Notes: a model not told the origin generated them from the sequence alone. 11,487 bases of DNA from JALHTV01 sp049510055 (GCA_049510055.1 JBEKZI010000072.1:1-11487), one strand, 5' to 3'. Positions 1 to 6,711 are shown, counted from the first letter of the stretch. A program made the numbers and translations.

Positions 1-591
1 CCGCGCTCGGCGGAGAGGTATCCGTAGGCGTACGGGCCCACCACGTGCAGCGAGACGCTCCGCAGGCCGGCCTCTTCGCCGGCCAGGCGGTCCACTTCGG
101 TGGCCTCATAGCCGGCCTGCTCGAAGTACCGCAGGTACATCCGCAGGAGCATGGCGGCCCAGTCGCAGCTTTCGGTGCCGCCGGCCCCGGCGTGGATGGA
201 GAAGTAGCAGTTCCTCGCGTCGTGCGGGCCGGATAGCAGCGTCCGCAACTCCAGCTTCTCCAATTCGGCTTGGACCTTCCGGGCTTCCTCCTCCGCTTCG
301 GTGAGCGTTTCGGGGCTGTTGGCCTCGATGGCCAGTTCGCGCAGGGAGAAAAGGTCCTCGATCCGCCGAGCCAATTCCTCCGCCGGCATGACGACCGCGC
401 GCAGGGCCTTCAGCTCGGTGATAATCGGCTGGGAGACGTCGGCGTTGCTCCAGAAGTTCGTGGCGGACATCTGTGATTCCAACTCCGATATCCGCCGCCG
501 CAGGGCCGGGACGTCAAAGAGAGTCCCGAATGGAGAACAATCGGCCCCGAAGGTCCTCGATGCGTTCCTTGAGATGCTCGGCCTCGATCAT
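1..591 (-). CDS. prfB: Peptide chain release factor 2 (RF2), 5' part, with programmed +1 frameshift
   Basis: RF2 recognises UGA and UAA stop codons on the ribosome and triggers peptide release. Translation starts at ATG 591-589, with GGAG at 604-601 nine bases upstream. Frame 0 gives 25 codons and then an in-frame TGA (516-514) inside CTTTGAC. A +1 shift resumes at GAC (515-513) and runs open to the window edge. The downstream product has the RF2 N-terminal coiled domain, containing MSATNFWSNADV, followed by the conserved domain start with AGAGGTES.DWA..LLRMY and YAYGYLSAER. The GGQ catalytic motif and SPF anticodon-like motif lie beyond position 1. The arrangement matches the autoregulatory RF2 frameshift of many bacteria: low RF2 slows UGA decoding and favours the shift. 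Its modifying enzyme gene, prmC, lies 1.9 kb away in the same window. The identification is firm; the gene is partial at its 3' end. Confidence 0.96.
513..527 (-). promoter_or_regulatory. RF2 programmed +1 frameshift site (CTTTGAC)
   Basis: Read on the minus strand, the site is CGGGAC TCT CTT TGA C. It has the canonical slippery CUU codon, an in-frame UGA and a following C, which is the poor termination context typical of prfB. The hexamer that is AGGGGG in E. coli is here CGGGAC at the same spacing, so the stimulatory Shine-Dalgarno-like element is only partly kept. The reading frame upstream (25 codons) and downstream (RF2 N-domain) are offset by exactly +1, as required. Confidence 0.9.
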
Positions 592-643
592 GTCTTGGCA
601 CTCCGTTGGCCCATGCTATCATCGGCCGGCGGGCCGAACAAGC
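586..643 (-). promoter_or_regulatory. Possible sigma70-type promoter for prfB
   Basis: On the minus strand a TTGTTC hexamer is followed after 17 bases by TAGCAT, a short distance upstream of the prfB start in the divergent intergenic region. Both hexamers are only partial matches to consensus, so this is a weak prediction based on spacing and position. Confidence 0.2.
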
Positions 644-718
644 GATATACAGCTTGACAGGGCGGGGAGCATGCGGGAAAGTTCACAGCCACGCGGCTGA
701 GCGTACGTATAAGTGTCT

Positions 719-1282
719 ATGGACCAAACGAGCCCAACGAACCAACCGAACGTCCCCCTGGCCATGCTGTCGATGGTCTTGGGCTGGATCGTGCCCGGGA
801 TGGGACATGTCGTTCTGGGCCGGCCCGTGCGGGGCCTCATCATCTTCCTGACGATCGCCGCGACCTTCTGGGCGGGCATGGCCATGGGAGGCGTGATGAC
901 CCTGGACCCGGTCAACGAGCACTGGTGGTTCGTGGCGGACATGATCACCGGCGTTCACGGCCTGGCGGCCTGGCAGTTCTATCAGCGCACGTGGAACCGC
1001 CTGGCCTCCGACCCCTCCGTCCGGCAGCGGCAAACCGCCCTGGCCCGCGAGCCCTGGCAGGCCGCCGCCGTAATGGACCAAAAGCTTCAGGAGGAGCACT
1101 TGGCCCTGACGGCCCCGACCGACACCATCGCCCGCGCCTACTCGGGCATCGCGGGGCTGCTGAACCTGATGTGCATCTTCGACGCGATGATCCTGGCGTT
1201 GATGGGGATCGGCGGGGAGCCTCCGCCGCCTCAGAAGAGCCTTGTCACGGCCGGTGGCCAACAGGGAGGCAAACCGTCATGA
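719..1282 (+). CDS. Multi-pass membrane protein, possibly DUF6677-like
   Basis: The product is about 187 residues and its function is not recognised. Two hydrophobic segments lie near the N-terminus (about residues 14-34, containing GWIVPGMGHVVLGR, and 38-60). A further amphipathic stretch follows at 70-88, and a C-terminal hydrophobic segment at about 140-165 precedes a Pro/Gly-rich tail. The 'xxPGxGHxxxGRxxRGxxxF' signature resembles small planctomycete membrane proteins of the DUF6677/TM2-like type, an assignment made from memory. Position 719 (ATG) is preferred over GTG at 713 because TAAG sits six bases upstream of it, but neither start has a strong ribosome site. The gene overlaps the next one by four bases (ATGA), so the two are translationally coupled and their products may form a complex. 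Confidence 0.8.
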   Translation: MDQTSPTNQPNVPLAMLSMVLGWIVPGMGHVVLGRPVRGLIIFLTIAATFWAGMAMGGVMTLDPVNEHWWFVADMITGVHGLAAWQFYQRTWNRLASDPSVRQRQTALAREPWQAAAVMDQKLQEEHLALTAPTDTIARAYSGIAGLLNLMCIFDAMILALMGIGGEPPPPQKSLVTAGGQQGGKPS

Positions 1283-1503
1283 CCATCGGGGCACTGTTCT
1301 ACAACCCGATGACGTTTTCCTGTAACAGCCTGTTGTGGCTGATGTTACCGATTCTGATCTCCGTGACCATCATCTATAAAACCTTACGTACGCACAACAT
1401 CCGTCGCCTGCCGTTGGAGATTCTAGGGTTGCTTGTCTATGTAGTAGCCGGTGTGGTGGTGCTGGGTGTGGGGCTGTGGTTCGTCCAGGCCTATTGCCTG
1501 TAA
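1279..1503 (+). CDS. Small two-helix membrane protein, translationally coupled
   Basis: This 74-residue product is not recognised. The ATG at 1279 overlaps the TGA of the preceding gene (ATGA). GGGAGG at 1264-1269 lies nine bases upstream and is the best ribosome binding site in this part of the window, so the small ORF is probably real. Two hydrophobic helices are visible, at about residues 16-33 (LLWLMLPILISVTII) and 48-70 (ILGLLVYVVAGVVVLGVGLW). They are separated by a basic loop (KTLRTHNIRR) that should face the cytoplasm. The longer reading frame upstream, in the frame of the neighbouring gene's body, is discarded as a shadow. It probably works with the upstream membrane protein. Confidence 0.75.
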   Translation: MTIGALFYNPMTFSCNSLLWLMLPILISVTIIYKTLRTHNIRRLPLEILGLLVYVVAGVVVLGVGLWFVQAYCL

Positions 1504-1570
1504 CAAGGGTGGGGTAAAGGGTGGCGTTTTTCCGATTTTCCGGCCTACTTATCTCTTTGCAGGGGCAGGA

Positions 1571-1591
1571 GAAGCGCATCCTTCGCTTTTT
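1571..1591 (+). terminator. Weak intrinsic terminator-like hairpin
   Basis: AAGCG (1572-1576) and CGCTT (1584-1588) form a 5-bp stem around a 7-base loop. The stem is followed by further T residues, giving a five-T run that starts inside the stem. It lies 70 bases after the small membrane protein gene. The stem is short, so this is a tentative call. Confidence 0.3.
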
Positions 1592-1642
1592 CAGGAGGAT
1601 ACATCCATTCTGCCTACCTACCATTTAAACAGAAAGGCTTAT

Positions 1643-1657
1643 CGCCGGTACCCGGCG
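1643..1657 (+). repeat. Inverted repeat (hairpin) in the leader of the isochorismatase-like gene
   Basis: CGCCGG and CCGGCG are perfect 6-bp arms around a 3-base loop (TAC). The hairpin ends 10 bases before the GAGG ribosome site of the next gene (1668-1671). It could be an operator or a leader hairpin that affects initiation; no function is demonstrated. Confidence 0.45.
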
Positions 1658-1676
1658 TAGTAACTGTGAGGCTCGT

Positions 1677-2327
1677 ATGGTGTATGAACGAATATTGTTG
1701 GATGTGGAGGCACAGCGGGACTTTTTCGCGCCCGCCGGCCGCCTCTACACGCCCCAGGCCGACAAGGCCGCCAAGCAGATCCAGCGGCTGTTCGCCTGGG
1801 CCAAGGCTGAGAACATACCCGTCATCAGCACGGTGTTGCGCGTCCGTCCGGACCGCCTGAGCCCCTTCGGCGTCCCTGTGTGTATCGAGGGGACCGCCGG
1901 GGAGCGCCGGCTGCCCAAGACGGTATTGCCGCGGAGGATTGACTTCGGTCTGCGCAACGTGACCGATCTGCCGCCAAAGGCCTTGCGGCAGTACCGCCAG
2001 CTTGTCTTCGAGCAGCGGGTCACGGACATATTCACCCACAGCCGCCTGGAGCGGTTGATTACCGAGCTTGGCCCCAGCACGTTTGTCCTTTGTGGGGCCG
2101 GACTGAGTCACGGTGTATTCCAGGCGGCCGTGGGGCTGCGTGCGCGCGGCTTTGGAGTGATCCTGGCCTCCGACGCCGTCGTGGCCTTGCCCGGAGAGAA
2201 GGCCGAGATGGCGATCCTGTGTATGGAGGCCAAGGGCGTGGTCTTCGCGCCCACGCGGCTGATCGTGACCCCTGGGCGGCGCCGTCCGACGGCGGCATTC
2301 AGGACGGCACTGCCAGCCAGGAGCTGA
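1677..2327 (+). CDS. Isochorismatase/nicotinamidase-fold protein lacking the catalytic Cys
   Basis: This 216-residue protein has the cysteine-hydrolase fold (isochorismatase/PncA type): ILLDVEAQRDFF at 6-17, IPVIST at 47-52, the PncA-like PVCIEGTAGE at 67-76, a VFEQRVTDIF.HSRL segment at 110-124, and FVLCGAGLSHGVFQAA at 136-151. Active members use an Asp, a Lys and a nucleophilic Cys. Here Asp9 is kept, but the Lys position reads Gln113 and the Cys position (G-x-x-x-D-x-C-V) reads Gly146. By alignment with the family motif this is a catalytically dead or repurposed member. C69 in the GTxG motif region is not the family nucleophile. The start at ATG 1677 has GAGG five bases upstream. The basic tail after residue 199 is atypical. 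The fold assignment is good; the function is unknown. Confidence 0.8.
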   Translation: MVYERILLDVEAQRDFFAPAGRLYTPQADKAAKQIQRLFAWAKAENIPVISTVLRVRPDRLSPFGVPVCIEGTAGERRLPKTVLPRRIDFGLRNVTDLPPKALRQYRQLVFEQRVTDIFTHSRLERLITELGPSTFVLCGAGLSHGVFQAAVGLRARGFGVILASDAVVALPGEKAEMAILCMEAKGVVFAPTRLIVTPGRRRPTAAFRTALPARS

Positions 2328-2334
2328 CCGGCGG

Positions 2335-2366
2335 CTCGCCCGGCCGGAAGGCGCCGGCCGGACGAG
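2335..2366 (+). repeat. Strong GC-rich hairpin between the isochorismatase-like gene and prmC
   Basis: The left arm CTCG-C-CCGGCCGG pairs with the right arm CCGGCCGG-A-CGAG around the loop AAGGCG, giving 8 bp, one C-A mismatch, then 4 bp. It begins eight bases after the upstream stop codon. No T-run follows, so it is not a classical intrinsic terminator. It may slow or terminate transcription, or protect the 3' end of the transcript. Confidence 0.6.
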
Positions 2367-2454
2367 TTCCGCTGGTGGATCGGTGGCTGGGACGGACGAC
2401 GGGCACGGGCGTCAACGCCTTGTGTCGCCACGGCGGGTATGGTAAGCCCTGGGT

Positions 2455-3336
2455 GTGAAAAGCTCCGAGGATAGTCCCTGGACCGTTCTGAAGCTGTTGA
2501 ATTGGACGCGGGACTATTTCACGGCCGCTCATATAGACGAGTCTCGCCTGGCGGCGGAGATGCTGCTGGCGTACGTGCTGAAGTGTCCCCGCCTGCATCT
2601 CTACACGCGGTTCGACTATCAGCCGACGCCGGAGCAGTTGGCGACTTTTCATGAGTTGGTCCGCCGAGCCAAGGCCTACGAACCGGTCGCCTATCTGGTG
2701 GGGGAAAAGGAATTCTACTCGCTGAGGTTCAAGGTCACTCCCGACGTGCTAGTGCCACGGTCGGAGACGGAAGTTCTGGTTTCCGAAGCCGTCACGCACC
2801 TGCGGAAGCATCAGGGGGCGGCGACGATGTGGGATGCCTGCACCGGCAGCGGCTGCGTAGCCATCGCGACGGCCAGCCAGGTGCCGGACGTCAGCGTCCT
2901 GGGCACGGACATCTCGCCGCAGGCCGTGGCCGTGGCGGCTGAGAACGCGGCCCTGCATCACCTGGACGGGCGGGTCCGCTTCCGCGTGGCCGACCTGCTG
3001 GCGATGCCGGAGGATTGCCGCGACCTGGCGCCCTTTAACGTCATCACAGCCAATCCGCCTTACGTGGCAGAGCATCAGATGATCAGCGAGACGGTCCGGC
3101 ATGAGCCGCCTATCGCCGTTCACGGCGGGGTCGACGGCCTGGACTTCCTCCGCCGCGTCGTGGCCGCCGCGCCGGCGGTGCTCGCCGCCGGCGGGGCGAT
3201 GGTCCTGGAGTTCGGCTACACGCAGGCCGACGCCATTAGCGAGCTTCTGGCTGCCACGGGTGCATTCGATCCGCCCCGCGTCATCCGCGACCATCAGGGC
3301 ATCGAGCGGTCGCTGGTGGCTATCCGACGCGCGTGA
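2455..3336 (+). CDS. prmC: Release factor glutamine methyltransferase (PrmC/HemK)
   Basis: PrmC transfers a methyl group from S-adenosylmethionine to the Gln of the GGQ motif of release factors RF1 and RF2 in the cytoplasm, raising termination efficiency. The 293-residue product is full length for the family. It has an N-terminal helical recognition domain (LLNWTRDYF, SRLAAEMLLAYVL, 14-42), PRSETEVLV at 101-109 (family PRPETE), SAM motif I DACTGSGCVAI at 127-137, TDIS at 151-154, the diagnostic NPPY at 200-203, and the EPPIAVHGGVDGLDF region at 217-231. The start is GTG 2455. An in-frame TAA at 2443-2445 rules out a much longer protein, and later ATGs would delete the recognition domain. No good ribosome site is visible. 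Its substrate RF2 is encoded at the left end of the window. Confidence 0.95.
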   Translation: MKSSEDSPWTVLKLLNWTRDYFTAAHIDESRLAAEMLLAYVLKCPRLHLYTRFDYQPTPEQLATFHELVRRAKAYEPVAYLVGEKEFYSLRFKVTPDVLVPRSETEVLVSEAVTHLRKHQGAATMWDACTGSGCVAIATASQVPDVSVLGTDISPQAVAVAAENAALHHLDGRVRFRVADLLAMPEDCRDLAPFNVITANPPYVAEHQMISETVRHEPPIAVHGGVDGLDFLRRVVAAAPAVLAAGGAMVLEFGYTQADAISELLAATGAFDPPRVIRDHQGIERSLVAIRRA

Positions 3337-3358
3337 GCCCTCCTCAGCGGGCGGACGA

Positions 3359-3387
3359 TTGCCCGGCCGGGCTGCTTGTGGTAAAGT
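3359..3387 (+). promoter_or_regulatory. Putative sigma70 promoter (extended -10) for murA
   Basis: TTGCCC (3359-3364) and TAAAGT (3382-3387) are separated by 17 bases, and a TG dinucleotide one base upstream of the -10 (3379-3380) gives an extended -10 element. It lies in the 93-bp gap before murA, with predicted transcription starting about 35 bases before the ATG. Each hexamer matches consensus at four of six positions. Confidence 0.4.
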
Positions 3388-3429
3388 AGTAGCCGCGGAA
3401 AACGGAGTCTTTGGGAGAACGCGGAACTT

Positions 3430-4740
3430 ATGGATAAGTTCGTCATTAAGGGCGGTTCACGTCTGAAGGGCCAAGTCGACGTCAGTGGTTCCAAGAACGC
3501 CGCGCTGCCCATCCTGGCGGCCACGCTGCTGATGGAGGGCAAGAGTTCCATCCTGGGCGTGCCGAACCTGGCCGACGTCGCGAACATGCGCGAGCTACTG
3601 GGCGAGCTGGGGGCGGACGTTGTTGTCCAAGAAGTCCAGGAAGCTGGGAAAAGGCGGGAAGAGCGGATCGAGGTCGCCGTTCGTGACGAGGGCAACTCGC
3701 ACGCCGTGTACGATCGCGTGCGGAAGATGCGCGCGAGCATTTGCGTGCTGGGGCCGCTGCTGGCTAAGCGCGGCAAGGCCCGCGTGTCCATGCCCGGCGG
3801 CTGCGCCATCGGCCTGCGGCCGGTGAACCTGCACATTCGTGGCCTGCGGGCGCTGGGAGCGGAGATCGGCCTGGAGGAAGGCGACATCGTCGCCACGGCC
3901 AAGAAGCTCAAGGGCGCGCCGGTGTTCCTGGGCGGGCCGTTCGGCTCGACGGTGTTGGGCACGGCCAACACGATCATGGCCGCGGCGCTGGCGGAGGGAC
4001 GGACCATCATCGAGTCCGCCGCGTGCGAGCCGGAAGTGGCCGACCTAGCCACATTCCTCAACGCCGCCGGGGCGCAGATCCGCGGGGCGGGCACGCCGCG
4101 CATCGTCATCGACGGCGTCAAGGAGCTCCACGGCGCCGAGCACCGGATCATTTCCGACCGCATCGAGGCCGGGACGTTCATGATCGCCTCCGCCATCACC
4201 AACGGCGAAGTCGTCGTCCGCCACGTGAACCTGGACCACATGATGGCCGCCGTGGACAAGCTCCGCGAGATCGGTGTGCAGGTGGAACCGGCGGGCGACT
4301 CCGCCGTGGTGGTCTCCTCCTCCCGGCGCCTGGAGCCGGCGGACGTGACCACCCAGCCGTACCCAGGCTTCCCTACCGACCTCCAGGCCCAGCTGATGAC
4401 CCTGCTGTGCCTGGCCGACGGCAACAGCGCCATTACCGAGAAGATTTTCCCCGACCGCTTCCTGCACGTGGCCGAGCTGGGGCGCATGGGCGCCGACATC
4501 CGCAAGGAGGGCTACACGGCCATCGTCACGGGGGTCAAGCACCTCATCGGCGCCCCCGTGATGGCCAGCGACCTGCGGGCCTCGGCCGCGCTGGTGCTGG
4601 CCGGGCTGGTCGCCCGCGGCACGACCACCGTCAACCGCGTGTACCACATCGACCGCGGCTATGATCGGATCGAACAGAAGCTCGCCGCCCTGGGCGCCGA
4701 CATCCGCCGCACCGACGGCGAACCCCCGCCGGTGGACTGA
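3430..4740 (+). CDS. murA: UDP-N-acetylglucosamine 1-carboxyvinyltransferase (MurA)
   Basis: MurA transfers enolpyruvate from phosphoenolpyruvate to the 3'-OH of UDP-GlcNAc, the first committed cytoplasmic step of peptidoglycan synthesis. The 436-residue protein is slightly longer than the usual ~420. The catalytic SKNAALP (Lys22, Asn23) is at 21-27. The active-site loop Cys is kept (PGGCAIGLRP, Cys125, equivalent to E. coli Cys115), so fosfomycin sensitivity is expected in principle. The base Asp317 lies in PGFPTDLQAQ, and the C-terminal DLRASAALVLAGL and HIDRGYDRIEQKL motifs are intact. About ten extra residues, charged (EAGKRREERIE), precede the loop. The ATG at 3430 has GGGAG 12 bases upstream, or GGA five bases upstream. 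A Cys-type MurA fits a planctomycete that makes peptidoglycan. Confidence 0.97.
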   Translation: MDKFVIKGGSRLKGQVDVSGSKNAALPILAATLLMEGKSSILGVPNLADVANMRELLGELGADVVVQEVQEAGKRREERIEVAVRDEGNSHAVYDRVRKMRASICVLGPLLAKRGKARVSMPGGCAIGLRPVNLHIRGLRALGAEIGLEEGDIVATAKKLKGAPVFLGGPFGSTVLGTANTIMAAALAEGRTIIESAACEPEVADLATFLNAAGAQIRGAGTPRIVIDGVKELHGAEHRIISDRIEAGTFMIASAITNGEVVVRHVNLDHMMAAVDKLREIGVQVEPAGDSAVVVSSSRRLEPADVTTQPYPGFPTDLQAQLMTLLCLADGNSAITEKIFPDRFLHVAELGRMGADIRKEGYTAIVTGVKHLIGAPVMASDLRASAALVLAGLVARGTTTVNRVYHIDRGYDRIEQKLAALGADIRRTDGEPPPVD

Positions 4741-4763
4741 CCATCATTATTGTCGATTGGCAA

Positions 4764-4787
4764 GGCAGGTAGGGGGGCATGCCTGCC
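4764..4787 (+). repeat. Imperfect hairpin downstream of murA
   Basis: GGCAGG (4764-4769) and CCTGCC (4782-4787) form a 6-bp stem with a 12-base G-rich loop, 24 bases after the murA stop. There is no T-run directly after it (a T6 run follows at about 4822), so a termination role is only possible. Confidence 0.3.
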
Positions 4788-4838
4788 CTCGTGACGATCC
4801 GGACCTCAGGGGAATGATGTATTTTTTGGGGAATTTCC

Positions 4839-4864
4839 TGAAACAAAACCGCCTCCTCCATCGA
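4839..4864 (+). promoter_or_regulatory. Possible ECF-type autoregulated promoter
   Basis: TGAAAC (4839-4844), a 16-base spacer and TCGA (4861-4864) resemble the GAAC-like -35 and CG-containing -10 elements read by many ECF sigma factors. The site lies 31 bases before the first ATG of the sigma gene, which fits autoregulation. This is a pattern match only. Confidence 0.3.
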
Positions 4865-4895
4865 CTACACTCATGACGGCAGATGCCAAGGCGAA

Positions 4896-5447
4896 ATGGC
4901 AAAAAGGGCAAAAAGGGCACCGATGAAGGATTGGCAAGAGATCGTCAGCCGATACAGCGGCCTGGTATGGCGCACCGCCTACCGCCTGCTGGGCCGGCAT
5001 GACGAGGCGGCGGACTGCTTCCAGGAGGCTTTTCTGGCCGCCTGGGAGATTTCCCGCAGCCAGAAGGTACGCCACTGGCCGGCCCTGATGGCGCGCCTGG
5101 CTACCCGAAGGGCCCTGGACCGCCTGCGCAGGCGCCTGCGCCAGGCGGAACAGTTCCGGGAAATGCCCGATTGGTCAGCCGTGCCCGCACGGGACCCCTC
5201 GCCGACAGACCAACTCGCCTATGCCGACCTGTCGGACCGCCTGCGGGGCGCCCTGGGACAATTGCCCCACCAGCAAGCCGAGGTGTTCTGCCTGCGGTGC
5301 CTGGACGACCTCAGTTACCGGGACATCGCCCGTCAGTTGGACCTGAAGGTATCCGCGGTGAGTGTGCTGCTGTACCGCGCCCGCGGCCGGCTGCGGGAGT
5401 TGTTGCAGCATTCAGCTCGCGACGAGCGAGCGGAGGTGGAACCATGA
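4896..5447 (+). CDS. ECF-like RNA polymerase sigma factor (sigma70 family)
   Basis: This 183-residue protein would bind RNA polymerase core and direct it to specific promoters. Region sigma2 spans about 18-82, with YSGLVWRTAYRLLG and the DEAADCFQEAFLAAW motif that contacts core. A Pro/Asp-rich linker follows at 90-110. Region sigma4 spans about 112-170, with LGQLPHQQAEVF and the helix-turn-helix YRDIARQLDLKVSAVSVLLYRARGRL. There is no region 1 or 3, as in ECF factors. The start is uncertain. ATG 4896 has AAGG four bases upstream, while ATG 4923 (MKDWQEIV) has AAGG six bases upstream and would drop a K/R-rich segment encoded by a tandem AAAAAGGGC repeat. The stop overlaps the next ATG (ATGA), so sigma and its membrane partner are co-translated. 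The trigger is unknown. Confidence 0.92.
   Translation: MAKRAKRAPMKDWQEIVSRYSGLVWRTAYRLLGRHDEAADCFQEAFLAAWEISRSQKVRHWPALMARLATRRALDRLRRRLRQAEQFREMPDWSAVPARDPSPTDQLAYADLSDRLRGALGQLPHQQAEVFCLRCLDDLSYRDIARQLDLKVSAVSVLLYRARGRLRELLQHSARDERAEVEP
4901..4918 (+). repeat. Tandem 9-bp repeat (AAAAAGGGC x2) at the sigma gene start
   Basis: Two exact tandem copies of AAAAAGGGC precede the alternative ATG at 4923, and each contains an AAGG ribosome-site-like core. They either encode the KRAKRA residues of a longer protein or act as the ribosome binding region for the shorter one. Such a repeat could change copy number by slippage. Confidence 0.6.
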
Positions 5448-6691
5448 ACCGCGACAGGCCTGAGAACGACGAACTCCTGGAGCGGGCTACGGAGGCCCTT
5501 CGCGACACCCCCGTGCCGCCGGGTCCGCCGGAAGACGTCCTGGGTATGGTGGGCTGCCTGGACGGCCTGGCGCATCCGGCCGGGGCGTCGCCGGTCCTCC
5601 AAACAAGGAGATTTCCCATGAAACGGATACTCAGCATCGCCGCAGCCGTGGTGCTTTTCCTGGGCCTGGCCGGCGTGGCGTATTTCTTCCTCGGCCGCAA
5701 TGCTACCGTGGCCTTCGCCGAGGTGCAGCGGCAGATCGAACAGATCGAGACAATGAAGTGGCACATGAGCATGAACGTGACGTACCCCACCCAACCCGGC
5801 AAGATGGAGATGGAATGCTTTTACAAGGAACCCGGTCTGCTGCGGGAGGAGATCGTCCTGGCGACCACCGGCGGGAAGGTCATCAGCACGGTAGATTTCC
5901 AAACTGGCAAGGTGCTTTCGCTGGTCCCCGCCCAGAAGACCGCCGTCGTGGTGGACCTGGGGCAGATGCCCGAGGTTACCCGTAAACGGAGCAAAAACTT
6001 TGTCGCCGACATGAAAAAGACGGTTCAAGGCAATGCCGAAGAACTCGGCACCAGGCAGATCCAGGGGCGCCCGGCCAAGGGGTTCCGGGCGACCAAGAAT
6101 GCCCAGACCATGGACATCTGGGTGGATCCGCACAGTGGTTCTCCGGTCGAGATAGACATGAACCTCTCCGGCATCGGCTCAATAACCATGAGCGACTTCC
6201 AGACCGGCGTGGCGTTGGACGACTCGCTGTTCAGCCTGACGGTGCCCGAGGGCTACAAGCAGATGAATCTCCAGATGCCCATGGGGAACATTACCGAGAG
6301 CGACCTGGTGGCCGGCCTGCGGCGGTTGGCAGAAATGAATAACAAGCAGTTCCCCCAAACGCTGGTGCCGGTGGCCGACCTCATCAAGCAGATCAAGGAT
6401 CAGGAACCCAATTGCAAGGGCCTTCCGGAGCAAGAGGCGTCCCAGAAGGTGATTGAATTGGTCACCCCCATGATCCGCATGAATCTTTTCACCCAGTCGG
6501 TGAAGGACTTCCGCTACGTCGGGGGCGGCGTGGAACTGGGCGACGCCGGAAGGATCATCTGCCGCTACAAGGTGACGGATAAGGTCAAGTGCGGCGGGGC
6601 AGGGCCCTACCGGGTGGTCTACGGCGACCTGCGGATCGAAGACGCCCCCGCCGAGGAGCCGCCCGCCACCGCGCCGGCGTCGGAGCCTTGA
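5444..6691 (+). CDS. Membrane-anchored LolA-like protein, probable anti-sigma/envelope partner of the ECF factor
   Basis: The 415-residue product has a short cytoplasmic N-terminal part (1-58; DELLERATEALRDTPVPPGPP) and one membrane helix at about 61-84 (RILSIAAAVVLFLGLAGVAYFFLG). An extracytoplasmic domain follows with a LolA/outer-membrane-lipoprotein-sorting-like pattern: TVAFAEVQRQIEQIETMKW at 88-106 and DDSLFSLTVPEGY at 259-271. A further ~140-residue C-terminal part is unrecognised and ends in a Pro/Ala/Glu tail. The gene overlaps the sigma gene by ATGA, and GGAGG (5432-5436) lies seven bases upstream. Planctomycete genomes commonly pair ECF sigma genes with such proteins. The topology suits a sensor that holds sigma at the membrane, although no canonical zinc anti-sigma motif is visible. 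A second in-frame start at 5618 (MKRILS) has an ideal AAGGAG site. Confidence 0.85.
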   Translation: MNRDRPENDELLERATEALRDTPVPPGPPEDVLGMVGCLDGLAHPAGASPVLQTRRFPMKRILSIAAAVVLFLGLAGVAYFFLGRNATVAFAEVQRQIEQIETMKWHMSMNVTYPTQPGKMEMECFYKEPGLLREEIVLATTGGKVISTVDFQTGKVLSLVPAQKTAVVVDLGQMPEVTRKRSKNFVADMKKTVQGNAEELGTRQIQGRPAKGFRATKNAQTMDIWVDPHSGSPVEIDMNLSGIGSITMSDFQTGVALDDSLFSLTVPEGYKQMNLQMPMGNITESDLVAGLRRLAEMNNKQFPQTLVPVADLIKQIKDQEPNCKGLPEQEASQKVIELVTPMIRMNLFTQSVKDFRYVGGGVELGDAGRIICRYKVTDKVKCGGAGPYRVVYGDLRIEDAPAEEPPATAPASEP

Positions 6692-6711
6692 AACCGCGGA
6701 CTTAATAAAGA

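Noticed and set aside
654..682. Consensus TTGACA at 654-659 as a promoter for the membrane-protein pair
   Set aside because: No -10-like hexamer lies at 16-18 bases (GAAAGT at 17), so it was not called as a promoter.
925..1503. A 192-residue frame covering the small membrane protein
   Set aside because: The part before 1279 is Arg/Gly-rich out-of-frame translation of the upstream gene. Only the last 74 codons have a ribosome site and membrane-protein character.
3294..4505. A 403-residue minus-strand frame opposite murA
   Set aside because: It is Ser/Arg/Pro-rich with no domain, and lies antisense to the firmly identified murA. It is an open frame caused by high GC.
5171..5443. N-terminal extension of the LolA-like protein into the sigma gene
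   Set aside because: The extension is Pro/Arg-rich out-of-frame translation of sigma region 4. ATG 5444 has a GGAGG site and gives the expected ATGA coupling.
6689..6695. TGAAACC at the LolA-like gene stop as a second ECF promoter
   Set aside because: It overlaps a stop codon just before a terminator with no gene downstream on that strand. The duplicate at about 8248 is a passive copy.
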